64,000 nt of DNA from Candidatus Mailhella excrementigallinarum (GTDB taxonomy: Bacteria; Desulfobacterota; Desulfovibrionia; Desulfovibrionales; Desulfovibrionaceae), in contig CALUUZ010000003.1 in NCBI GenBank assembly GCA_944324075.1, positions 157,743 to 221,742 of the forward strand, read 5' to 3'. Positions 51,793 to 60,265 of this stretch are shown here, piece after piece. Within the stretch, counting starts at the first letter, position 1; each line of letters opens with the position of its first letter. The translations under genes and the position numbers were made by a program. The notes beneath the pieces were generated by a model, which saw only the letters and a list, made by a program, of their open reading frames with translations, searched no databases and had not been told where the DNA came from.

Positions 51793-53529
51793 TTAAAGAA
51801 CCAGATCCCAGTTGTAGTCGGGATCAACGGGAAAGTTGAAATGATCCATGTAATACTTGTACGGTTTTATCCGCATCGTGGATGTATCCAGTACCTCCAT
51901 GCGGGTTGACATGTTGCCGTCCACGCCCTTTTCCACGATGATCCAGCGCAGATCGGGGCTGCGTTTCGGGAAATCCTCGCGGTAATGGCCGGAGCGTGAT
52001 TCCTTGCGCATCAGAGAGGCGCGCAGGGTCATTTCCGTCAGCGTGACGTTGGCTCTGGCCTCCACCAGCTTCATGAGATAGTGCGGGTCCTGCGCGCCCA
52101 TGACGGGCAGAACCTCGTCGCGGACCGCCTCCAAACTTTCAATGGCCTTGCTCAGGCCCCGTCCTGTTTTCAGGATGCGCACATCACACGGAGCCGTCAC
52201 TTCCTGCATGCGGCGGATCACATCCTTGGGACGGATGCCCTCCCTGCCGAGGAAACAGTATACCTCGTCCAGCATCGCGGCGGCACATTCCTCGTCAAAA
52301 CGGACATCATCACTGCCGAGCGCGAAGCGGGCGGCGGATTCCCCGGCCGTGTGTCCGGTGGTGGAAATGGTGCAGTGCGCCCAGCCGCCCATGTACACGC
52401 CGGGATCGATGCTGCGCGCGCGGCCTGCCACAAACAGACCGGGCACGGTAGTCTGGCCGTTGATGTCCGCCTTTACTCCACCGTAGGAAATATGCAGCTG
52501 GGTCATCCATTCCGTCTGCCCGCCGAAGAAATCAATGCCCAGCGCCTTGAGCTTGTCGTCATTGAGCTTCATCCAGCCCGCCGCGGGCCGCATGATTTCC
52601 ACATCCTCCGGCTTCATTTTGCTGGTGTCGAAATAAATGGGGCCGCGTCCGGCGCGGATTTCGCAGGCCATGCCGTGCGTATTATAGTGAGGATCGGCAC
52701 GGGCGCCGATTTCCGGGGCGTAGCGGCGCATGAAGTCCTCACCCTTTGCGTTGAGCAGCAGCGCGCCCTTGGGCAGCAGTCCCGTCTGCCCTTCCCAGGC
52801 GAACTGGGTGGGGACGTTCCAGATTTTGATGAACTCGCAGTTGCGGCAGGCCGCTCCGGCCCGGTAGGCCAGTGCCGCGCCGTCTCCCGCGCAGCTGTTC
52901 TGATGATAGGAAGTTTTCCAGCCGCCGAAGTTTGTAGCCAGAATGACGGCCTTCGCCCTGAAGAAGCAGGGAACGCCGCTCTGGACATGAAAGCCGACCG
53001 CCCCCGTGACCCGGCCGTCCTCCTTCACCAGATCCGTGATCTGGATGCGGCCCAGGCGGCGCACGCCCGCCTTGCGCAGGGCTCCCGCCATGACTTCCGC
53101 CATGTGCGAACCGCCCCTGCCGTAGGGATGATAGAAATAATACCGCATATGCGGCAGCCCCCGCTGGGGGATATACATGAGCCTGCCGTCCGCATCGCGG
53201 GCGAAGCGATGCCCCATTTCCTCATATTCGCGAAAACGGTCGTACGATTCCACCAGAATCTTTTCCAGCACATCCTGTTCGCACAGGCCGTCGTAATAAT
53301 ACACGAGATCGTCCAGCAGATCGTTGACATCGTCTTCCGGCTGCATGCAGATCATGTCCCCGCCGGACATGCTGCCCAGCCCGCCCCAGTCTCGCGGCCC
53401 CTTGTCCACCACCAGCACGTCCCTGACCTGTTTTGCCGCCGTTTTTGCAGCCCAGGCCCCCCCCATGCCGCCGCCTATGACCAGCACATCCGTTGAAAAA
53501 CGGTAGGCATCCCGATACGTTTTGCCCAT
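51793..53529 (-). CDS. FAD-dependent oxidoreductase, fumarate-reductase/AprA-like
   Basis: 578 residues. The N-terminal dinucleotide-binding site is TDVLVIGGGMGGAWAAKTAA. A second FAD region is near RKAVILATNFGG-like AVILATNFGGW; the late GLFVAGRARSIDPGVYMGGW and the C-terminal helical cap complete the succinate dehydrogenase/AprA flavoprotein fold. It probably oxidises or reduces a carboxylic acid carried in by the TRAP system encoded next. AAGGAG precedes the ATG at 53529. The upstream partner (Fe-S protein) would pass electrons. It lacks the membrane anchor genes of complex II. Substrate not known. Confidence 0.85.
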   Translation of the reverse strand: MGKTYRDAYRFSTDVLVIGGGMGGAWAAKTAAKQVRDVLVVDKGPRDWGGLGSMSGGDMICMQPEDDVNDLLDDLVYYYDGLCEQDVLEKILVESYDRFREYEEMGHRFARDADGRLMYIPQRGLPHMRYYFYHPYGRGGSHMAEVMAGALRKAGVRRLGRIQITDLVKEDGRVTGAVGFHVQSGVPCFFRAKAVILATNFGGWKTSYHQNSCAGDGAALAYRAGAACRNCEFIKIWNVPTQFAWEGQTGLLPKGALLLNAKGEDFMRRYAPEIGARADPHYNTHGMACEIRAGRGPIYFDTSKMKPEDVEIMRPAAGWMKLNDDKLKALGIDFFGGQTEWMTQLHISYGGVKADINGQTTVPGLFVAGRARSIDPGVYMGGWAHCTISTTGHTAGESAARFALGSDDVRFDEECAAAMLDEVYCFLGREGIRPKDVIRRMQEVTAPCDVRILKTGRGLSKAIESLEAVRDEVLPVMGAQDPHYLMKLVEARANVTLTEMTLRASLMRKESRSGHYREDFPKRSPDLRWIIVEKGVDGNMSTRMEVLDTSTMRIKPYKYYMDHFNFPVDPDYNWDLVL

Positions 53530-53580
53530 ATGATACTCCTTGACGTTCACTGCGATTATTTAATGTTTGATTAAACTATC

Positions 53581-55194
53581 CTACAGCGTGCGCGGCAACG
53601 TTTCCTTGAAAGGATGCACGTTGATGGCGTCTGCCGGGCAGACAAGCTCGCAGGTGTAGCAGGTCATGCAGTCGTCGTTATAGGTGATATGCGACTTGCT
53701 CCCGCAGGTCATGCAGCGCAGGGATTCCGCCAGCACTTCGTCGAGCCGCAGGCCCCGCCGTATTTCGTCAAAACCGGAACAATTCTCCCTTATCGTCCGC
53801 TCGTGGCGGGGCAGGGAAGCAATGCCTTTTCCGGGCAGTTTTTCCTCCGGTACCAGAGGACGCGCTCTACCGCGTTCGCCCAGAATAACCATGCCACGAA
53901 GGTACCGATCCGCCGAAATCGCGGCCTCCCGCCCACCGGCAATGGCGCGAATGACCGAGGCCGGTCCGGTGGCAATGTCGCCCGCAGCGAACACGGCCTG
54001 TTTTCCTGTTTCGCCCGTCAGACTGTCCGCACGGGCATAGCCGTTGGGCATCATGTCGGCATCCTCATCGAACAGGCCGGATTCCGGGGCCTGGCCGATG
54101 GCGAAAATAATGGTGGAAGCCTCCAGCCGGCTCAGGGCCTGATCGTCAAATTCGGGGGCAAACTTTCCTTCAGCATTGAAAACACGGAGGCATTTGCGTA
54201 ATACCAGAGCCGATGCAGCACCGTTCCTTTCTTCAACCCGCACCGGGCCAACCCCGCAGTTGAATTCCACTCCTTCGCGCACGGCATCGGCAATATTATG
54301 CGGATACGCGGGCAACTGCCCTTCCGCTTCCAGGCTGGCCATGATCACGCGTGCCGCTCCCAGACGTCTGGCGCTGATGGCCGCGTCCACGGCCACATCG
54401 CCGCCGCCCACGACCGCCACCGTGCCGGACAGACGCGGGGCCTCGCCGTAGCGTACGGCGCGCAGAAATTCCAGCCCCCAGAACACGCCGGGAAGCTCAC
54501 CGCCCTCGACCGGAATTTTCCTGCTCCGACTGGTTCCTGCGGCCAGAATCACCGCCCGGCAGCCCCGACGGCGCAGTTCGGCCACACTGATATCCGCTCC
54601 CTTGCCGATTTTGGTATTGAAATGGAAGCGAACCCCCATATCCGTCAGCATGCCGACCTGCTTCCGCACAACCTCGGAAGGAAGCCGGTAGGCGGGGATG
54701 GCGTAGCGCAGCATACCGCCGGCTTCGGGCATCGCTTCGTAGACAACCGCCTCATACCCCATGCAGGTCAGAAACCAGGCTGCGGAAAGCCCGGCGGGTC
54801 CTGCTCCAACCACTGCCACTTTGGCCAGATGAACGCGCGCGGGCTTCACAGCCTCACGTTCAAGATCCCTGTCTCCCAAAAATTGTTCCACCGCGTTGAT
54901 TCCCACCGCTTCATCCACACGGCGCCGAGCGCATTCCGATTCGCAGGGATGAAAGCAGACGCGTCCGGTAATGGCGGGAAAGGGATTGCTTTTCTTCAGA
55001 CATTCCAGCGCGCCGCGTACATCGCCGCGCTGAAGCATGGCCTGGTATCCCCTGATATCCGTGCCGGCGGGACAGGCCCCCATGCACGGGGATACTTCCG
55101 GCTGGTCGGTATCCAGCCGGAATACGTCAAGTCCGCATGATTTGGTACACGTTCCGCATCCGACACATTTGTCGCGATCAATACTGCTGATCAT
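53581..55194 (-). CDS. GltD-like FAD/NAD(P) oxidoreductase with ferredoxin ends
   Basis: 537 residues. An N-terminal 4Fe-4S ferredoxin segment (C10, C13, C16, C20 in DKCVGCGTCTKSCG) is followed by a glutamate-synthase small-subunit-like Fe-S region (PCMGACPAGTDIRGYQ; CFHPCESECARR). Then come the FAD site (GAGPAGLSAAW), the NAD(P) site (GGGDVAVDAA), and a final ferredoxin-type cluster (DDCMTCYTCELVCPADAI). It moves electrons between NAD(P)H, Fe-S clusters and a partner, here probably the downstream flavoprotein. CGGAG precedes the ATG at 55194. It heads the operon. Confidence 0.87.
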   Translation of the reverse strand: MISSIDRDKCVGCGTCTKSCGLDVFRLDTDQPEVSPCMGACPAGTDIRGYQAMLQRGDVRGALECLKKSNPFPAITGRVCFHPCESECARRRVDEAVGINAVEQFLGDRDLEREAVKPARVHLAKVAVVGAGPAGLSAAWFLTCMGYEAVVYEAMPEAGGMLRYAIPAYRLPSEVVRKQVGMLTDMGVRFHFNTKIGKGADISVAELRRRGCRAVILAAGTSRSRKIPVEGGELPGVFWGLEFLRAVRYGEAPRLSGTVAVVGGGDVAVDAAISARRLGAARVIMASLEAEGQLPAYPHNIADAVREGVEFNCGVGPVRVEERNGAASALVLRKCLRVFNAEGKFAPEFDDQALSRLEASTIIFAIGQAPESGLFDEDADMMPNGYARADSLTGETGKQAVFAAGDIATGPASVIRAIAGGREAAISADRYLRGMVILGERGRARPLVPEEKLPGKGIASLPRHERTIRENCSGFDEIRRGLRLDEVLAESLRCMTCGSKSHITYNDDCMTCYTCELVCPADAINVHPFKETLPRTL

Positions 55195-55226
55195 AAAAAT
55201 GCTCCGGTCAGAAATAAAATATTCGT

Positions 55227-55300
55227 GATTGAAAGTATCCATCGGCAGGAACCCCGTGTTCCGACCGGCGGGCGATTTCACGATGAAACCGCTCCAATGT
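55227..55300 (-). repeat. Partial family A repeat
   Basis: TTGAAAGTATCCATCGGCAG and ACCCCGTGTTCCGACC match the left part of family A; the right part is missing. It lies just upstream of the Fe-S oxidoreductase gene. Confidence 0.5.
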
Positions 55301-55336
55301 GAAAAATAGCCCGTGCCTATGTGATACGGAGCGCGC

Positions 55337-55388
55337 GGGGAGGGGTCAAAAGCAAATTTTCGACCCCTCCCCCGAAATTTTCCGGGGG
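55337..55388 (+). promoter_or_regulatory. Two overlapping, mutually exclusive hairpins in the DUF554 leader
   Basis: GGGGAGGGGTC...GACCCCTCCCC (55337-55372) and CCCCCG-aaattttc-CGGGGG (55369-55388) share bases 55369-55372, so only one can form. They lie about 75 bp before the DUF554 start codon. An attenuator is possible. Confidence 0.4.
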
Positions 55389-55461
55389 CGTGCGGAGAGA
55401 TTTTCCGGTAAAGCAGGTTCAGTTTAAAACCGCTCCCGGAACGGGACACAAGGAGGCTGTC

Positions 55462-56157
55462 ATGGTTTTTCCCCTCGGGCCGCTGGTCAACGCGGCGGCC
55501 GTCATTGCCGGAGGACTGCTCGGGCTGGCGCTCGGCGCGCGTCTGCCCGAACGCATGCGCACCATCGTCTTTCAGGGGCTGGGACTGTGCACAATGGTCA
55601 TCGGCATGCAGATGGCGTTCAAGACCGCCTCGCCCGTCATTCTGATCTTCAGCATCCTGCTCGGAGGACTGTGCGGCGAGTCCATAAGGCTGGAGGAACG
55701 CTTCATGCGGCTGAGCGACAGACTCAGGGGCAGACTGCGCTCCGACAACCCCCTGTTCACGGAAGGGCTGGTCAATGCCGCCGTGCTGTTCTGCATCGGA
55801 GCAATGTCCTTTCTCGGCTCATTTGACGAAGGGCTGCGCGGCGACAGAACTCTGGTCTACTCCAAGTCTGTCATGGACGGATTTTCGGCCATAGCTCTGG
55901 CCTCCGCCTATGGCCTGGGCGTTCCGCTCGCGGCTGTTCCGCTGCTGCTGTATCAGGGAGCGCTGGTGCTTTTTGCCGGACTGCTTCAACCCTGGCTCGG
56001 CCCCGCGACGCTCAGTGAAATCACGGCCCTCGGCGGACTGATGGTCATCGGCATCGGCCTGAATCTGCTCAACCTCACGCGCATCTCCCTCACCAACATG
56101 CTTCCCGCCCTTCCGGTCGCCGCCGTCCTGGCCTCGATTTTTCTGGAAGGCGTGTAA
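55462..56157 (+). CDS. DUF554-family membrane protein
   Basis: 231 residues, about seven helices. The family pattern is clear: GPLVNAAAVIAGGLLGLALG, the RFMRLSDRLRG loop, then NPLFTEGLVNAAVLFCIGAM and LGGLMVIGIGLNLLN. Probably a transporter or channel in the inner membrane; function not established. AAGGAGG precedes the ATG. Single gene with a hairpin-rich leader. Confidence 0.88.
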   Translation: MVFPLGPLVNAAAVIAGGLLGLALGARLPERMRTIVFQGLGLCTMVIGMQMAFKTASPVILIFSILLGGLCGESIRLEERFMRLSDRLRGRLRSDNPLFTEGLVNAAVLFCIGAMSFLGSFDEGLRGDRTLVYSKSVMDGFSAIALASAYGLGVPLAAVPLLLYQGALVLFAGLLQPWLGPATLSEITALGGLMVIGIGLNLLNLTRISLTNMLPALPVAAVLASIFLEGV

Positions 56158-56253
56158 CCCGGACTGTCGATCATATCGCAATCATGCAGGGCAGGGACAG
56201 AATCCAGAGGGAGCGCTGTGTCGAGCGGAGCGAAACTCGTCTCTGCCCATCCG

Positions 56254-56436
56254 TAGAGCGTTTTGCTCTCGAAAATATCTGCCGGCCAGACCCCATGTTC
56301 CGGCACGCAGGTTTCACGCCTGAAGCCGGGGCTGTACGCCGCAAGTGAATTGCGGCGACACCGGGAAAGGGGGCGTCGCGGCTTCAGTCCCGCTCTGCTC
56401 GACTGAAGTTGAGCATTTCAATGGTAAAATACTCTA
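56254..56436 (+). repeat. Dispersed repeat family A, copy 8
   Basis: AGAGCGTTTTGCTCTCGAAA, CAGGTTTCACGCCTGAAGCC, GCCGCAAGTGAATTGCGGCG and CGGCTTCAGTCCCGC are present, ending with TTGAGCATTTCAATGGTAAA. The remainder to 56608 holds a GCCCCGG/CCGGGGC stem at 56486-56515 that may stop the gene at 56609-57031. Confidence 0.75.
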
Positions 56437-56608
56437 GCGCGCTTCACGCTTACGGGCAAAAGCGGCGCGCCGGGCATATGATTCCGCCCCGGCCGTCTGC
56501 GGAAACGACCGGGGCTTCGGGAGGGAAGGAGTTCGTCCGGAAAAGGATTATCCGTTTGTCGAAACGCGGGCCATGATTATTTGCCGGAACGGACGAAGCC
56601 GATCCGCA

Positions 56609-57031
56609 TCACATTCTCAGTTCCGGCATGCCGCCGTTTTCCCGGACGCCGCCGGAAGCGCCCCCGGCCGCAGCGGGCCGCAGGGAAAGATGCGCGGGAG
56701 CAGCGCCCGGCCCTTCCGGCGTCGCCTCTCCGCCGCGGCTGAGCATCATTTCCAGACCCGGCACCCATGAGGCGTCCGCATCCGGACTTTCGGAAAAGCC
56801 TGTGGCACGCTTCTCTTCCTCCCCCTCCGCCTCGAACTCATCCGTCAGCGGTCTTTCCGCCACAAGAGCTTCAAGCAGATCCGCCAGCCGCTCCACTTCG
56901 GCCTGCATTGCCCGCTGCTGCGTCGCAAGAAGAGCCAGCGCCTCTCGGTGACGTCGGGCCTGAAAAATCACCAGGAGAAACATCCCCCCGAAAAAAAACA
57001 GAAAAAACAGCAGGAGCGGCAATAACGGCAT
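56609..57031 (-). CDS. Small membrane-anchored coiled-coil protein
   Basis: 140 residues. One N-terminal membrane helix (LLPLLLFFLFFFGGMFLLVI) is followed by a coiled coil (EALALLATQQRAMQAEVERL) and a disordered Ala/Gly/Pro-rich tail. GGAGG precedes the ATG. No family recognised; shape resembles small envelope or division-type proteins. Function unknown. The gap 57032-57368 after it holds no supported gene. Confidence 0.6.
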   Translation of the reverse strand: MPLLPLLLFFLFFFGGMFLLVIFQARRHREALALLATQQRAMQAEVERLADLLEALVAERPLTDEFEAEGEEEKRATGFSESPDADASWVPGLEMMLSRGGEATPEGPGAAPAHLSLRPAAAGGASGGVRENGGMPELRM

Positions 57032-57368
57032 GTCCCTGAAACCTCCATCGTCTGATTGAAGAAATTTTCCGCCGACGCCGCCCTTTTGTCAATCCTCCGC
57101 CTCTCGAGGACTCGCCGCGTCAGCGGGAAAGCCCCTCTTCAACCCGCGGAGCGATAAGCGCTGAAGCTCCTTCAGAAAATCCCGGACGCCTTTCCCGCCT
57201 TCGCGGCAACATGCTCTGCCGTCCGTGCCGGGGTAAAACCACATGCCTGACGCTGCGCCGGGAACATTCCCCGGCGGCCGGGGGGATTGCCATACGCGGA
57301 CGGAGCGGCTAAAGCAGGGAAGGCGCGTGTGCGCCCCTTCCCGACAATCCGATTCCAACGGAGTTTCC

Positions 57369-58688
57369 ATGTCCGCAGATTCCCGTCCGCTGCCCCGTCT
57401 GCTTCTTGCCGACGCGCAAGGCCGGATATACGATGATCCCGACCTGCTCATGCTCTGCCGGCATGGCCGGGAATGGGCGCTGCCCCGCCCGGATGAACTC
57501 ATGCCGCTTCCGCCGGAAAGCGAACTGTTCCTGCTGCCGGGGCGTCACGCCGTGGGGCTTGACCCGGAAAGCGGCGATACCGTCCAGATGGAAGAACTGG
57601 CTGTGGCCGCGTTCATCGCTCCGGCACACACCCTGACCGCGCACCCGGTATATGTCACCGACGACAATGCCCCCACCCTGCCCCTGTTCGCCTACGGAGC
57701 CGTGGGCATGATCGGCGATCGCTTCTACGTCTGCGCAAAAAAGGTGGATCAGGACACGCGGCAGGTTTTTACCGGGATTCCCCGGAAAAAGGTGGAAAAG
57801 GCCGCCCGCGCGCTGATGGCTCAATACCCGGACAACCGTCTTGTCCAGCATCTCATGGGCAACTGCGTGCTGCGTTACGCCTGCCCTGCCGCGCGCAACC
57901 TGTGCCTGGGCCGCTACGAAGCCCCGCTGCCCGTCTCCCGCGTGTGCAACGCGCGCTGCGTGGGCTGCATCTCGTTCAAGGACGAGGAATCCACCATCTG
58001 CGCAACTCCGCAGGATCGCCTCACGTTCACTCCCACGGTGGAAGAGCTGGTGGAAGTCATGTTCCACCACCAGCGCAACGAGCCTGACCCCATTTACTCC
58101 TTCGGACAGGGCTGCGAGGGTGAGCCGCTGACGGAAGAGGAACTGCTCGTGGACACGGTGCGTACCTTCCGCGAACGGGGCGGAACGGGTACCGTCAATC
58201 TCAATTCCAACGCCTCACGCCCCGATGCCGTGGCCAGACTCGGCGACGCCGGACTCAGCTCGCTCCGCGTCAGCATGAACAGCGCCCGGCCCGAAGTGCA
58301 CGCGCGCTATTACCGCCCCCGGAGCTTCACCTTTGCCGATGTGCGCCGCTCCATTCTGGAAGCGCGACGACGCGGCGTGTTTGTTTCCCTCAATCTGCTG
58401 TATTTTCCGGGCATTACCGACTGCGAGGAGGAAATCGCCGCGCTGATCGAACTGGTCAACGCCTGTGATGTCAACTTCATCCAGTTGCGCAATCTGAACA
58501 TCGACCCGGAACTTTACCTCCGTCTGCTGGACGGCATCGCCTTCGGCCCTGCCGTGGGACTCGTCAACTTCCGCAAACGTCTGAAAAAGGCCTGTCCGGG
58601 CCTGAATTTCGGCTACTTCAACCCACATGTTGACGCAAACTGCAAGGATATGCCCGGCAGATTCCATCCTCTGCCGGGAAGGGACTGA
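57369..58688 (+). CDS. Radical SAM protein with N-terminal accessory domain
   Basis: 439 residues. An unusual N-terminal region (about 1-185) precedes the radical-SAM motif C193-x3-C197-x2-C200 (VCNARCVGC), unlike most family members where the motif is near the start. GQGCEGEPLTEEELL is the SAM-binding strand region, and SLRVSMNSARPEVHARYYRP follows. The late segment FISLNLLYFPGITDCEEEI-like (VSLNLLYFPGITDCEEEIAA) completes the barrel. ACGGAG precedes the ATG. Reaction not known. A methyltransferase gene lies convergent just downstream. Confidence 0.85.
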   Translation: MSADSRPLPRLLLADAQGRIYDDPDLLMLCRHGREWALPRPDELMPLPPESELFLLPGRHAVGLDPESGDTVQMEELAVAAFIAPAHTLTAHPVYVTDDNAPTLPLFAYGAVGMIGDRFYVCAKKVDQDTRQVFTGIPRKKVEKAARALMAQYPDNRLVQHLMGNCVLRYACPAARNLCLGRYEAPLPVSRVCNARCVGCISFKDEESTICATPQDRLTFTPTVEELVEVMFHHQRNEPDPIYSFGQGCEGEPLTEEELLVDTVRTFRERGGTGTVNLNSNASRPDAVARLGDAGLSSLRVSMNSARPEVHARYYRPRSFTFADVRRSILEARRRGVFVSLNLLYFPGITDCEEEIAALIELVNACDVNFIQLRNLNIDPELYLRLLDGIAFGPAVGLVNFRKRLKKACPGLNFGYFNPHVDANCKDMPGRFHPLPGRD

Positions 58689-58701
58689 ACGCCTTCGGGG
58701 T

Positions 58702-59505
58702 TCAGCGGCCGTCCGTCCCTTCCGCCTCCGGGCAGGCCGCGCCATCGGCGGCAAGCCCGGAAGAACTCATGGCCGCCTCTCTGGGACGGGCGGCAAGACC
58801 GGGTACGCGCAACGCGCCCACCGGCGTCCCCGCGAGGGGTGTCCAGCCGATCCGCAGGCCGTACGCCGCCCCCAGAGGCAGAGGACCTGTCAGAAAGCGG
58901 GCGTTGCGGCCGGAAGGAAGGGAGGTCTCCGGCGCGGGTGTCCTTTGTCTTCCCGACATGAGAGGAACCCGGCACACGCCGCGCAGGGTCACGCGGCAGC
59001 CCGGCGCGGCGCGGCGGGCTGCCAGCCACAGATCCCAGGGCCAGACCCCGCGCTCTCCGCGTTCCCGTTTCCAGTTTGCCGGAGCCAGAGGATTGGCGCT
59101 CACCATGATGACCCCGTGCGAGGCCACGCGCACGGCCTCCGCGACAACGGCCCGGAGCGCCGCACCACGCGGAACGGAAGACGGCACGACGGACGACGAA
59201 TCAGGCAGCACCGCATAGTCAAAGGAATCATCCTCAAACGGCAGGGAATCCGGCTGTCCAAGGGTGTATTCCACCACCTGTCCGCTCTCTTCCCTGGCAG
59301 CATTCAGGATATCCGGCCCGCTTTCGATGCATACCGCGTCAAAACCGGCCTCCCAGAACAGGGAAGGCGGCACCAGGGGACTGCCTCCAATCTGAAGCAG
59401 TCTGCGTCCGCGCCGCCGCCACGGGGAAAGCAGGTCGTGCAGCAGCTCCCGACGCGCGCGGTCGGGCGCATGGTCACGTCCATCCTCATTCCTGTCCATG
59501 CTCAT
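58702..59505 (-). CDS. Class I SAM-dependent methyltransferase
   Basis: 267 residues. A methyltransferase_11-like core is visible: LLQIGGSPLVPPSLFWEAGF (motif I region, with the usual D/E-x-G-x-G changed), VEYTLGQPDSLPFEDDSFDY (motif II) and VAEAVRVASHGVIMVSANP. The C-terminal ~70 residues are Pro/Ala-rich. The start at 59505 overlaps the end of the upstream gene by 20 bp, suggesting coupled translation. Substrate unknown. Confidence 0.78.
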   Translation of the reverse strand: MSMDRNEDGRDHAPDRARRELLHDLLSPWRRRGRRLLQIGGSPLVPPSLFWEAGFDAVCIESGPDILNAAREESGQVVEYTLGQPDSLPFEDDSFDYAVLPDSSSVVPSSVPRGAALRAVVAEAVRVASHGVIMVSANPLAPANWKRERGERGVWPWDLWLAARRAAPGCRVTLRGVCRVPLMSGRQRTPAPETSLPSGRNARFLTGPLPLGAAYGLRIGWTPLAGTPVGALRVPGLAARPREAAMSSSGLAADGAACPEAEGTDGR

Positions 59506-59788
59506 CCGGCTCCAGCCAGCGCCCCAGCGCGTCGATAATGCGCCGGGCCTGATCCGCGCTGGAAATGGTGAATTTGGACTGCTGGCGGTATTCCCCGGCA
59601 CTTTTCTTGTAACGGCGGATGGTGTATCTGTCCGGGCCGTAGGCGTCCGCTTCGGGCATCCATTCCCGATAACGGAAAAGCACGGTGGCCCATGCTCCCC
59701 TGGACAATATCTCCTTGTCCACTTCCTTTACCCTGAGAATGCCGTCTTCTTCATAATTGACCGTCAATTCGTCAACTGTGCCGTTCAT
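59486..59788 (-). CDS. Small conserved protein, possibly PC4-like
   Basis: 100 residues. Composition and pattern (ATVLFRYREWMPEADAYGPD; RYTIRRYKKSAGEYRQQSKF) faintly recall PC4/p15-type single-strand DNA-binding proteins: beta strands then a final helix (SADQARRIIDALGRWLE). This is a weak resemblance. GAGG precedes the ATG, and the 3' end overlaps the methyltransferase gene on the same strand. Confidence 0.6.
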   Translation of the reverse strand: MNGTVDELTVNYEEDGILRVKEVDKEILSRGAWATVLFRYREWMPEADAYGPDRYTIRRYKKSAGEYRQQSKFTISSADQARRIIDALGRWLEPDEHGQE

Positions 59789-59819
59789 GCAAGTTCCTCA
59801 TCAAGAGCAGGTGATTGAA

Positions 59820-60265
59820 GTTGAAATGCCCCGCCCGGAAGTTCTGCCGCCGAAAATGCCCGCAGGACAGGCGGGAGACGCCGCGCACTCCCTGGCCGTC
59901 AGCGCGGAGCGCTGTATGGATAAGGAGGGCGGAGACGCGTTTCGATCTGCCCGGCTTCAAGAATATTTTCAAAACGAACATGCCCAGATGCCGGGATACC
60001 CCCGACGGCTCCGGAAAGAGCGCGCCGTTTCCGAAGCATAGCCGCACGCGCCCGGTTCGACAAGCACCCTGCGCGCCTTCCCGCCCGCCGCGCGGCGGGC
60101 GGGAAGGCCGTCCATGGCCGGAACATGCCGCCAGTCCTGTTGTTCTCCCTGCGGCGTTCATGCCTGAATTACGAATGTTCGCCGCACTTCCCGCAAGACG
60201 GCCGGAGTCCGCTCCGTCCGACACCCGGAAACTGCCGTAGAGCTTTTTCACGCTGAAATGTTCTA
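59820..60265. repeat. Noncoding, degenerate repeat material related to family A copy 1
   Basis: GCCGTCAGCGCGGAGCGCTG and GGCGGAGACGCG (59895-59940) match, inverted, the 820-890 part of copy 1. GTAGAGC-ttttt..GAAATGTTCTAC (60238-60265) resembles its terminal palindrome. No supported gene between 59789 and 60262. Confidence 0.5.
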
